From the NCBI GenBank assembly GCA_019415925.1, contig DXYG01000002.1:66462-74478 (forward strand): a stretch of DNA of 8,017 bases. The letters are read 5' to 3'. The notes under the pieces are model-generated. The model was not told the origin of the DNA. It did not search any database and worked only from the letters and a program-made list of their open reading frames with translations. This DNA is from Clostridiales bacterium (GTDB taxonomy: Bacteria; Bacillota; Clostridia; Oscillospirales; Acutalibacteraceae). The position numbers and the translations under genes are program-made. Shown here one piece after another: positions 1-6,190 of the stretch (its first letter is position 1; the number at the start of each line of letters is the position of its first letter).

Positions 1-413
1 TCATGGTCGTGTTCTTCGTGGTCAACGCTTTGTTCATAAAGCAAGTCAACATAATCCATCATTCGCAAAACTTTCATATTCTTATTTTCAATTGAATCAA
101 GCACGCTTTCTACCCATTCATCACTCTCACCGCCGTTATAGATGAAAATATCGCAATTTTCAATAGCAACTATATCTGACGGAGAAGGGTCGTAGCTATG
201 CGGCTCACTTCCGGGTGAAAGCAAAAGCCTGATGTCTGCTTTATCACCTGTAATACTGCGTGTAAAATCGAAGTAAGGGAAAATTGTTGTGACAACGCTT
301 ATTTTACCAGTATCGATTTTTGACTCGCTTTTTTCAGACGAACAGGATGACAGAGAAAATAAAGTTGTAAAAACTATAAATAACGAAAGTGCGAATGATA
401 ATAATTTTTTCAT
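1..413 (-). CDS. znuA: Metal ABC transporter substrate-binding lipoprotein, ZnuA/AdcA-like (N-terminal part, cut by window edge)
   Basis: This is the first 137 residues of a cluster A-I (TroA-superfamily) solute-binding lipoprotein; the rest lies beyond position 1. Such proteins sit on the outside of the membrane and hand Zn2+ or Mn2+ to an ABC permease. A lipoprotein signal peptide is visible: MKK, a hydrophobic core, then lipobox LSSC with the lipidated Cys at residue 24. The mature protein opens with a beta strand (ISVVTTIFPYFDF, residues 38-50) and then has the family motif EPHSYDPSPSDI (70-81), whose His72 is the expected first metal ligand. The fragment ends in an acidic His-rich stretch (DHEEHDHD, 131-138, the last residue only partly encoded), the start of the His-rich loop typical of zinc-specific members. 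This favours zinc over manganese but does not prove it. The ATG at 411-413 follows a GGAG ribosome binding site at 422-425. A terminator lies immediately upstream of that site. Confidence 0.9.
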   Translation of the reverse strand, partial: MKKLLSFALSLFIVFTTLFSLSSCSSEKSESKIDTGKISVVTTIFPYFDFTRSITGDKADIRLLLSPGSEPHSYDPSPSDIVAIENCDIFIYNGGESDEWVESVLDSIENKNMKVLRMMDYVDLLYEQSVDHEEHDH

Positions 414-424
414 TAATTACGCTC

Positions 425-473
425 CAAAAAACAAGGGGCTGCACAGAATATACTTATTCTGAATGCAACCCCT
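425..473 (-). terminator. Rho-independent terminator after secF, abutting the znuA ribosome binding site
   Basis: On the minus strand the arms at 473-464 and 443-434 (AGGGGTTGCA pairing with TGCAGCCCCT, one G-T pair) enclose a second stem, CAGAATA with TATTCTG, separated by a small asymmetric bulge. The stem is followed by the T-rich run TTGTTTTTT. It begins about 22 nt past the secF stop, so it most simply ends the secD-secF transcript. The T-run reaches position 426 and the GGAG of the next gene is at 422-425, so nothing separates the terminator from that gene's ribosome binding site. Confidence 0.8.
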
Positions 474-495
474 GAAATTATAAATGTAAAAGCAA

Positions 496-1515
496 TTACT
501 TAGATGCTTTCTTTAAAGCTTTCTTTTCCTTCTTGTGATTCTGCCACATTACCCAGAGAGGACCGGCAATGCATACTGACGAGTAGCAGCCTGAAATTAC
601 GCCAATCATCATAGGAAGTGCAAACGACTGTACAGAAGAAATATTGAAGAATATAGCAACAATATAAACAATCAGAATAGCTGAAAGCGTTGTAACTGAT
701 GTCATAATTGTTCTCTTGATTGTCTTTGTGCAGCTGAGATTGAATACCAAACCTGCATCTGCCTTGCTGCCGAGAGCCTTTCTTTCTTCACGCACACGGT
801 CGTAGATTACGATTGTATCGTTAAGCGAATAACCGAGAATCATAAGTACAACTGCGATAAAGTTAGAATCAATCGGCATCTGGAAGATAACATAGAGGAA
901 ATAAATCATTGCAATATCGTGGAAAAGTGCAACGAGTGCCATAACACCGGCTGAAAGACCGCCGATTTTCTTGAATCGGAATGTAACATAAAGCACCATA
1001 AGAACTGAAGCAATTGCTACGGCTGTAAGACACTTTAAGAGGAAGTTAAAGCCCATTGAAGCGTCAACAGAGTTTGATTCAAGGCATTTGAAATTATTGT
1101 CGGGATACTGCTTCTGAAGGTCAGCTTCAAGATTCTGCTGAATGTCGGTTTCAATAGCATCGTTTCCTGAGAACTGAACAGAAACATTGTTACCCGAATT
1201 ACCCATAATATCTGTAGAGAATGATGTGGTAATCTTATCTGTAGTCTTGTTCTGTATGTAATTATAAAGCTCAGTCTGGTCAATCTCACCGCTGTAGCTG
1301 AAACGCAGAGTTGCACCGCCGGAGAACTGAATGTCGAGAGTTGTACCAAAAATAAAGTTGCAGATTATACCGAGCACGATTATTGCTATTGAAATGCCGA
1401 AAAAGATTTTTTTCTTACCTACAAAATCAATAATCTTTTTACCGCCGTTGTATTTTTCACTTACCTGCTCAACGGTCATCTGTGAATTTGCTTTTGTCTG
1501 AACATCATTTGTCAT
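496..1515 (-). CDS. secF: Protein translocase subunit SecF
   Basis: SecF is the smaller half of the SecDF complex, an RND-superfamily membrane protein that uses the ion gradient to help pull secreted proteins out of the SecYEG channel. The product has 339 residues, close to the usual length. It shows a first membrane segment (about 36-56), then the conserved extracytoplasmic start LDIQFSGGATLRF (60-72) and an external domain to about 155. Five further membrane segments fill 160-325. Conserved membrane motifs are present: ALFHDI (196-201) and GYSLNDTIVIYDRVREE (228-244). A lysine-rich tail (NHKKEKKALKKASK) ends the protein in the cytoplasm. An upstream in-frame start at 1566 is possible, but the ATG at 1513-1515 has a clear GGAGG at 1524-1528 and gives the normal N-terminus. 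It overlaps the 3' end of secD by 11 nt, so translation is probably coupled. Confidence 0.96.
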   Translation of the reverse strand: MTNDVQTKANSQMTVEQVSEKYNGGKKIIDFVGKKKIFFGISIAIIVLGIICNFIFGTTLDIQFSGGATLRFSYSGEIDQTELYNYIQNKTTDKITTSFSTDIMGNSGNNVSVQFSGNDAIETDIQQNLEADLQKQYPDNNFKCLESNSVDASMGFNFLLKCLTAVAIASVLMVLYVTFRFKKIGGLSAGVMALVALFHDIAMIYFLYVIFQMPIDSNFIAVVLMILGYSLNDTIVIYDRVREERKALGSKADAGLVFNLSCTKTIKRTIMTSVTTLSAILIVYIVAIFFNISSVQSFALPMMIGVISGCYSSVCIAGPLWVMWQNHKKEKKALKKASK

Positions 1516-2914
1516 TCTTAGCACCTCCAAATAACCATTTTTTGCGCAGGAATTTGAAGCCCGCAACGCTTCTCAGCATTATTCTTGAAAGGAATACACC
1601 CATTACAAAGTTCGAGATAACGCCCACGAGAAGTGTATAACCGAATGAGTAAATTGTACCTGTTGTTGATTCGCCGAAAATAATTGAGAGAATATTTGAC
1701 GGACCGAATACAAGCATAAGAATTACTGAAACGATAATTACGGTCATATTACCGTCGATAATTGCTGACAGTGAGTTTTTTGTACCTCTGTCAAGAGCAC
1801 CGTCAAGCGTTCTTCCTGCCTTGAGTTCTTCTTTAATACGTTCAGCGGTAATTACATTACAGTCAACGCCCATACCGATTGACAATATCATACCGGCAAT
1901 ACCGGGAAGAGTCATTGTAAAGGAAGGAATTGTTGTAAAGAAGCCTGAAACGGCTGCAATTGTAAGTCCCATCTGACCGAGAAGTGAAATAACGGCAATA
2001 AAGCCGGGCAGACGGTAGAAAATAATCATAATAAGAGCAATTATGATAAATGCAATAACACCTGCATAAGCCATTGCTGTAAGTGAATTTTCACCAAGTG
2101 TAGCACTGATACTGCCGTTGCTTACAGTTTCAAGCTGGAAAGGAAGTGCACCTGCATTGATTTTATTTGCAAGGTCTGTTGCCTCTTTAGCAGTAAAATC
2201 GCCCTCAATCTGAGCCTTGCCGTCCGTAATTGCTGCATTAACGGTAGGAGCAGAAAGCATAATATCGTCCATCCAGATTGAAATAGTATCATTGACATAC
2301 TGAGATGTGATTTCGCCGAAAGTTTTAGCACCTTCATCGGTAAATTCAAGGCTTACTACGTATTGTGACTCACCTTTGTCACTCTGATATACGCTTGCCC
2401 TTGCAGACTTAACCTGAGAACCGTCCATAAGTATGTTTTCGGTATCGCCTGTCGGAGTTTTGTAAACATAGCTGCCGTCGGAACCGACCTCGGTATTTGC
2501 ATACTCCTTGCCGGGACGGAATGTGAGCTTTGCAGTTGAAGAAATCTCGTTGATTGCTTCTACAGCGTCGTGCTCTTTGTCGTCTGATTTCCACGGGAAA
2601 CGAACTATGATTCTGTCGTTGCCCTTGTCGGCATACAGCTCATAATCTGTAATGCCCTGTGAAATCATACGAAGTTCAATGATTGATTTAGCAGATTCTA
2701 ACTGCTCATCAGTTGCGTCATAATCGTCGGCAGGCTTAAATGTTGCCTCAACACCGCCCCTGATGTCAATTCCCCATCGTATGTCGCCGATGCCTTTTAA
2801 TACTGTGTTTTTGTTGTCGCCCGTGTAGTAGGATACTCCGAAAATCGCAGTAAACGAAAAGGCAAGTATCAGCAAAGCTACAATGAAGAACATAGGCTTT
2901 GGAACTCTTTTCAT
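1505..2914 (-). CDS. secD: Protein translocase subunit SecD
   Basis: SecD is the larger partner of SecF in the membrane complex that completes protein export using the ion gradient. The 469-residue product has one N-terminal membrane segment (about 8-28), then the family motif WGIDIRGGVEATF (47-59) at the start of the external P1 domain, which runs to about 275. Five membrane segments follow (about 280-450). Key conserved elements are LPGIAGMILSIGMGVD (336-351), in which Asp351 matches the ion-coupling aspartate of E. coli SecD, then ERIKEEL (358-364) and IDGNMTVIIVSVIL (386-399). It is shorter than E. coli SecD (about 615 residues), as expected for Gram-positive forms. A longer reading frame begins at 3031, but the ATG at 2912-2914 has GGAGG at 2925-2929 and gives the standard start. 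It is the first gene of the secD-secF operon and has a consensus promoter at 3003-3031. Confidence 0.96.
   Translation of the reverse strand: MKRVPKPMFFIVALLILAFSFTAIFGVSYYTGDNKNTVLKGIGDIRWGIDIRGGVEATFKPADDYDATDEQLESAKSIIELRMISQGITDYELYADKGNDRIIVRFPWKSDDKEHDAVEAINEISSTAKLTFRPGKEYANTEVGSDGSYVYKTPTGDTENILMDGSQVKSARASVYQSDKGESQYVVSLEFTDEGAKTFGEITSQYVNDTISIWMDDIMLSAPTVNAAITDGKAQIEGDFTAKEATDLANKINAGALPFQLETVSNGSISATLGENSLTAMAYAGVIAFIIIALIMIIFYRLPGFIAVISLLGQMGLTIAAVSGFFTTIPSFTMTLPGIAGMILSIGMGVDCNVITAERIKEELKAGRTLDGALDRGTKNSLSAIIDGNMTVIIVSVILMLVFGPSNILSIIFGESTTGTIYSFGYTLLVGVISNFVMGVFLSRIMLRSVAGFKFLRKKWLFGGAKNDK
1522..1528 (-). promoter_or_regulatory. Ribosome binding site that fixes the secF start
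   Basis: GGAGGTG sits 6 nt upstream of the ATG at 1513-1515, inside the last codons of secD. It supports this start over the in-frame upstream one at 1566. Confidence 0.85.
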
Positions 2915-2924
2915 GCCTTTGAAA

Positions 2925-2929
2925 CCTCC
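2925..2929 (-). promoter_or_regulatory. Ribosome binding site that fixes the secD start
   Basis: GGAGG lies 10 nt upstream of the ATG at 2912-2914. No comparable site precedes the in-frame upstream start at 3031, which would also lie upstream of the predicted transcription start. Confidence 0.8.
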
Positions 2930-2955
2930 GTAATATAATTGTCCGAATTGTATGC

Positions 2956-3005
2956 GCAAAAATAACTCTGTTACCAAGCATAAATACAGACGTAACAGAG
3001 TTATT
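2956..3005 (-). terminator. 14-bp perfect inverted repeat with T-run, probable terminator of the aminotransferase gene, overlapping the secD promoter
   Basis: The arms AATAACTCTGTTAC (2961-2974) and GTAACAGAGTTATT (2992-3005) match perfectly around a 17-nt loop. On the minus strand the stem runs into TTTTT, ending at 2958, so RNA read through from the aminotransferase gene (stop at 3155) could terminate here. A second T-run on the plus-strand side (3012-3018) would also allow plus-strand termination, though no plus-strand gene is seen. The upstream arm overlaps the -10 box of the secD promoter. RNA started at that promoter would lack most of one arm, so the hairpin should affect only RNA coming from upstream. 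An operator role is the alternative. Confidence 0.55.
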
Positions 3006-3031
3006 ATAAAATTTTTTTCCAAAAATGTCAA
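3003..3031 (-). promoter_or_regulatory. Consensus sigma-A promoter of the secD-secF operon
   Basis: A perfect -35 box TTGACA (3031-3026) and a perfect -10 box TATAAT (3008-3003) are separated by exactly 17 nt on the minus strand. The start of transcription would be near 2996, giving a leader of about 82 nt before secD. The -10 box overlaps the right arm of the inverted repeat at 2961-3005. Confidence 0.85.
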
Positions 3032-3154
3032 TGGATACAGAAATATTTGATAAAAAAATATTTTTATTTGACAAATTTTATATTTTAAAAGTCTATTTAA
3101 ACGGATTTCAGGCTAAAATTAAACCCTGAATTGCGTAAAATTACTTTAAAAATA

Positions 3155-4435
3155 TTATTTTTCAAGCAGCTTTTCACAAGCAGCAAGCTTTGTGCAGATA
3201 CAGAACACATCCATAGCAGTTCTGAGCTCGTCGTTAGGCGGGAATGTAGGAGCTATTCTGATGTTTTTATCATCGGGGTCTTTGCCGTAAGGATAGGTTG
3301 CGCCTGCACCTGTCAGGACAACGCCTGCCTCTTTACAAAGCTGGACTACTCTTTTAGCAGTACCCGAAAGGACGTCAATGCTGACAAAATAACCGCCGTT
3401 GGGATTAGTCCACTCACCTATTCCTACTGGCTTGAGATTAGAATCAAGTGCATTGAGAACTATATCAAACTTTGGCTTCAATACTGCTTTATGCTTCTTC
3501 ATATGCCCCATAATGCCGTCAAAATCCTTGAAATATCTGACGTGTCGAAGCATATTGAGCTTATCGTAGCTGATAACTTCATAATTATATCTTTCCTTGA
3601 AAACTTTCATATTGTTATCGCTTGCAGCCATTGCAGCAACACCTGCGCCCGGAAAAGTAATCTTGGAGGTTGAGCAGAAAAGAATCGGCATATCCTCAGT
3701 GCCGTTCTTTTTGCACTCGTCAAAAATATTGAGAAGCTCATCGGGAGTGTCGTTGATATCGTGAATACAGTAAGCATTATCCCACATAATTCTGAAATCC
3801 TTAGCAGCAGGTTTTAATGCGGCAAATCTCTTTACAGTTTCATCGCTGTAGGTAATTCCCTGAGGATTGGAATACTTGGGTACACACCAGATGCCCTTGA
3901 TTGAATCATCACTTTCTACAAGACTTTCAACTACGTCCATATCAGGACCGTTTTCTGTCATTGGAACAGGTATCATCTCAAAGCCGTAATATTCTGTAAT
4001 TCCGAAATGACGGTCATATCCCGGAACAGGACAAAGGAACTTTCTGTTCTTCACCTCATACCACGGCTTACAACCCTCGGCAATGGGCTTGGTCATAAGG
4101 CAGGATATTGTATCAAACATCATATTAAGGCTTGAGCTTCCGCCTACCATAACGTGTTTTGAATCAACTCCGAGAATATCACCGAAAAGCTTTCTGCATT
4201 CGTCAATACCTTCAAGAACACCGTAGTTTCTGCAATCCATTCCGTCTGCTCCGACAAAATCCGATTTGCTGTTTAATACATCAAGAAGTCCGAGAGATAA
4301 GTCAAGCTGTTCCTTTCCGGGCTTGCCTCTTGCCATATTGAGCTTTAAGCCCTTTCCCTTAACGTCCTCGTATTCTTTTGTAAGTGCGGCATATTCCTTT
4401 TCAAGTTCTTCCCTGCCACAGTTCAAATAATTCAT
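3155..4435 (-). CDS. PLP-dependent aminotransferase, class I/II fold, type Ic aspartate aminotransferase-like (Aminotran_MocR family)
   Basis: The product (426 residues) is a cytoplasmic pyridoxal-phosphate enzyme that probably moves an amino group between an amino acid and a 2-oxoacid. The early motif LNMARGKPGKEQLDLS (32-47) is characteristic of the MocR-like family that includes Corynebacterium AspT, a subgroup Ic aspartate aminotransferase. Visible active-site features are the phosphate-binding GGSSS (98-102), NPQG (190-193), WDNAY (218-222) with Asp219 and Tyr222 expected to hold the cofactor ring, and STSKITFPGAG (255-265) with Lys258 as the Schiff-base lysine. Arg393 in NIRIAP (391-396) is the expected substrate-carboxylate arginine. 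All key residues are present and the length is normal. The ATG at 4433-4435 follows AGGGG at 4444-4448. It stands alone between its own promoter (4488-4516) and the repeat before secD. Aspartate/2-oxoglutarate specificity is inferred from the family only. Confidence 0.9.
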   Translation of the reverse strand: MNYLNCGREELEKEYAALTKEYEDVKGKGLKLNMARGKPGKEQLDLSLGLLDVLNSKSDFVGADGMDCRNYGVLEGIDECRKLFGDILGVDSKHVMVGGSSSLNMMFDTISCLMTKPIAEGCKPWYEVKNRKFLCPVPGYDRHFGITEYYGFEMIPVPMTENGPDMDVVESLVESDDSIKGIWCVPKYSNPQGITYSDETVKRFAALKPAAKDFRIMWDNAYCIHDINDTPDELLNIFDECKKNGTEDMPILFCSTSKITFPGAGVAAMAASDNNMKVFKERYNYEVISYDKLNMLRHVRYFKDFDGIMGHMKKHKAVLKPKFDIVLNALDSNLKPVGIGEWTNPNGGYFVSIDVLSGTAKRVVQLCKEAGVVLTGAGATYPYGKDPDDKNIRIAPTFPPNDELRTAMDVFCICTKLAACEKLLEK

Positions 4436-4487
4436 TTTGCTATCCCCTTAAACTATAATTGCAAAAATTCTTTTAAAACCTTTATAT

Positions 4488-4516
4488 ATTCTATAGCATA
4501 CAGTGATAAAATGCAA
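4488..4516 (-). promoter_or_regulatory. Probable sigma-A promoter of the aminotransferase gene
   Basis: The -35 box TTGCAT (4516-4511) and the -10 box TAGAAT (4493-4488) are 17 nt apart on the minus strand. Each hexamer differs from consensus at one or two bases. The leader to the ATG at 4435 would be about 45 nt. The -35 box lies inside one arm of the inverted repeat at 4508-4541. Confidence 0.65.
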
Positions 4517-4541
4517 GTCTTTTTTATAAATCTTGCATTTT
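4508..4541. repeat. 10-bp perfect inverted repeat covering the -35 box of the aminotransferase promoter
   Basis: The arms AAAATGCAAG (4508-4517) and CTTGCATTTT (4532-4541) are separated by 14 nt. One arm contains the -35 hexamer. The placement fits an operator for a dimeric regulator. It could also be a remnant or auxiliary terminator, because it lies just downstream of the strong cpsD terminator and T-runs flank it on both sides. Confidence 0.5.
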
Positions 4542-4550
4542 TAGTTAAAC

Positions 4551-4602
4551 AAAAAAGAACAGACTTACAAGCTTGTTTTTGTTCAAAGTTTGTAAGTCTG
4601 TT
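4551..4602 (-). terminator. Rho-independent terminator after cpsD
   Basis: A perfect 13-bp stem, AACAGACTTACAA (4558-4570) with TTGTAAGTCTGTT (4590-4602), encloses a 19-nt loop. On the minus strand it is followed by CTTTTTTG. It starts 15 nt past the cpsD stop codon and ends the cpsC-cpsD unit. Confidence 0.9.
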
Positions 4603-4617
4603 ATATATTGCCCTAAA

Positions 4618-5343
4618 TTAGTAGTATTGATAGTAATAATAAGCCTTTTTATTTCTTTTCTGACTTAATTCGCAGCCGACTTCAATCAGTCCCAATACCT
4701 TTGAATCTGCAAGCTTTACGCTGTCAAGAAGCTTCTGCAAATCACCGTGAGTTGTTGAACGCTCTCTGACAACAACGACAAAGCCTGCAATCAAATCTTT
4801 AAGCAGTAATGCATCGGCAACTACACCGATAGGCGGAGTATCAAAAATGATATAGTCGTACTCCTCGGAAAGCTCACCGATAAGCTCAATAAAAGTTGCA
4901 GAGCACATAAGCTCCGACGGATTAGGCGGGATAGTGCCCGAGGGAAGAATATCAAGGTTGTTAAGCACATCACGCTTTACAGTATCTTCAAAAGATACCA
5001 TCTTACCGATTATATTAGAAAGACCGGAAGAATTATCGATTTTGAAAATATTGTGAATATTCGGACGTCTTAAATCGCAGTCAATCAAAAGGACTCTCTT
5101 TTCCATTTTAGAGAAAGAGATTGCAAGATTAGCAGAAACCGTACTTTTTCCCTCACCTTTTGAGTGACTTGTTACGGCAAAAATCTTTTTATCAACAGCA
5201 GAAAGTGAAAACATAATGTTTGTTCGAGCTGATTTATATGACTCAACAATTGCAAATTTTGATTTATCAGTCAATGTTCCGCCTGCTTTTTCGATAATAG
5301 TATTCTTCTTATTCTTTTCTTTTCCGAACAGCTTTATTTTCAT
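4618..5343 (-). CDS. cpsD: CpsD/CapB-family bacterial tyrosine kinase (BY-kinase)
   Basis: This 241-residue cytoplasmic protein is the catalytic half of a split Gram-positive BY-kinase. Such kinases autophosphorylate a C-terminal tyrosine cluster and control the chain length or export of capsule or exopolysaccharide; some also phosphorylate other proteins. The P-loop is SHSKGEGKST (59-68, Lys66), followed by the Walker A' motif VLLIDCDLRRP (84-94, Asp88 and Asp90) and the Walker B-like YDYIIFDTPP (152-161, Asp158). The tail is a tyrosine cluster, AYYYYQYY (234-241), giving six tyrosines. ESYKSARTNI (34-43) is the usual oligomerisation-type motif before the catalytic core. The ATG at 5341-5343 is chosen because AGGTGAT lies 4 nt upstream. 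A GTG at 5350-5352, which overlaps the upstream stop as GTGA, would add three residues. It lies directly downstream of cpsC, whose C-terminus normally activates it. Confidence 0.93.
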   Translation of the reverse strand: MKIKLFGKEKNKKNTIIEKAGGTLTDKSKFAIVESYKSARTNIMFSLSAVDKKIFAVTSHSKGEGKSTVSANLAISFSKMEKRVLLIDCDLRRPNIHNIFKIDNSSGLSNIIGKMVSFEDTVKRDVLNNLDILPSGTIPPNPSELMCSATFIELIGELSEEYDYIIFDTPPIGVVADALLLKDLIAGFVVVVRERSTTHGDLQKLLDSVKLADSKVLGLIEVGCELSQKRNKKAYYYYQYY

Positions 5344-5348
5344 TGCAA

Positions 5349-6014
5349 TCACCTACCTTGAGTTTCAAAATCAGGAATTTCCGCAAATACAGGCAAGCCG
5401 TAGATTTCCTGAATATCATCATCCGCTTTGATTGTTGTATCAATGAGCTCAAGGAGAATTGCTATTAGGCAGGAAGCTGCAAGTCCTACAATCAAGCCTA
5501 TAAGAGTGTTTTTAAGATTACTGGGTTCATAAGGCCTTGTAGGAACCTTTGCCTCACGAATATTTCCTATCTGTCCATACTGCAAAAAGCTCTTGAATAC
5601 ATCCTCGCATTTATCCGCAACCTGATTTGCAACATTTGCGCACTTCTGAGGGTCTGCACCTGAAACAGATATAGTAATAAAGAATGTGCTCTGATTGACA
5701 GAAATATCAACATAACAATCATCATAAAGAGATGTTATCTCATCTGAATTTTTAAAAAGAGTAACACATATGCCTGCAAGGTTTGATGAACCGCTGATAT
5801 CGGCGCTGTAGATTTTTCCGCTCTCTTTATTGGCTTCACTTGCACCGTTGTAGTTCTGAACATATATCATAGCAGAAGTGCTGTACATTGGTGTGATGAT
5901 AAATTTTGAATACAAGAAAAACAGAATACCCATCAATAAAGTAGCAATCAGAATAAATTTCAGTCTGTGAAGCAAAACACCGATTATTTTTTGTATTGTA
6001 ATATTCTTTGGCAT
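5349..6014 (-). CDS. cpsC: CpsC/CapA-type membrane modulator of the tyrosine kinase (Wzz family)
   Basis: This 221-residue protein of the Wzz/polysaccharide co-polymerase family anchors and activates the partner kinase CpsD at the membrane. It has two membrane segments (about 18-40 and 167-190). They flank an external domain of about 125 residues, the short form typical of Gram-positive bacteria. The second segment is preceded by the proline-containing stretch VPTRPYEPSN (157-166), as usual in this family. The cytoplasmic tail after residue 190 (IDTTIKADDD, then YGLPVFAEIP) is the usual junction that contacts the kinase. Longer in-frame starts exist at 6056 and 6032, but the ATG at 6012-6014 has AAGGAG at 6024-6029 with 9-nt spacing and gives the family's N-terminus. 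The next gene, cpsD, starts 5 nt after the TGA stop, so the two are translationally linked. Confidence 0.9.
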   Translation of the reverse strand: MPKNITIQKIIGVLLHRLKFILIATLLMGILFFLYSKFIITPMYSTSAMIYVQNYNGASEANKESGKIYSADISGSSNLAGICVTLFKNSDEITSLYDDCYVDISVNQSTFFITISVSGADPQKCANVANQVADKCEDVFKSFLQYGQIGNIREAKVPTRPYEPSNLKNTLIGLIVGLAASCLIAILLELIDTTIKADDDIQEIYGLPVFAEIPDFETQGR

Positions 6015-6138
6015 TACGTTATACTCCTTCATCACATAAAATAAAATTTTATACATTATGAGCGCATTTTAATATTTTATATGTAATTTATTATATTATA
6101 TAACAATATAACAATAATTCTATATTAGAATTATCCGA
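6015..6138 (-). promoter_or_regulatory. Very AT-rich leader and promoter region of cpsC with a 21-bp palindrome and a tandem repeat
   Basis: On the minus strand this region contains two copies of TATTGTTA in tandem (6116-6101). They overlap a palindrome of 9-bp perfect arms, ATAATTCTA and TAGAATTAT, around a 3-nt centre (6114-6134). Several TATAAT-like hexamers follow between about 6105 and 6085, but none has a convincing -35 box at 16-18 nt, so the promoter is not placed exactly. A promoter must lie here or upstream, because a strong terminator stands just before it (6139-6175). The palindrome is a candidate operator. Confidence 0.45.
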
Positions 6139-6175
6139 CAAAAAAATAAAGGAAGTCCGACTGACTTCCTTTATT
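6139..6175 (-). terminator. Rho-independent terminator after oadB
   Basis: A perfect 13-bp stem, AATAAAGGAAGTC (6145-6157) with GACTTCCTTTATT (6163-6175), has a 5-nt loop. On the minus strand it runs into seven Ts (6146-6140). It begins 15 nt past the oadB stop codon. Confidence 0.93.
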
Positions 6176-6190
6176 AAAAGTTTTTACAAA

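Noticed and set aside
496..1566. Longer SecF starting at 1566
   Set aside because: The added 17 residues are read out of frame from secD coding sequence and lack a ribosome binding site, while the ATG at 1515 has a strong one.
2766..3074. Overlapping open frame with an ATG at 2985 just after the secD transcription start, a possible leader peptide (MLGNRVIFAHTIRT...)
   Set aside because: It has no ribosome binding site, runs out of frame through the start of secD, and its product resembles no arrest peptide; it looks like a shadow of secD.
3068..3096. Plus-strand TTGACA at 3068-3073, considered as a divergent promoter
   Set aside because: No acceptable -10 box lies 16-18 nt downstream and no plus-strand gene follows.
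3107..3130. Small hairpin TTCAGG/CCTGAA 25-48 nt after the aminotransferase stop, considered as its terminator
   Set aside because: The stem is only 6 bp, the loop is 12 nt, and no T-run follows on the minus strand; the repeat at 2961-3005 is a better candidate.
3131..3673. Plus-strand 180-residue open frame opposite the aminotransferase
   Set aside because: It is antisense to a gene with a complete set of active-site motifs and has no promoter, ribosome binding site or recognisable domain.
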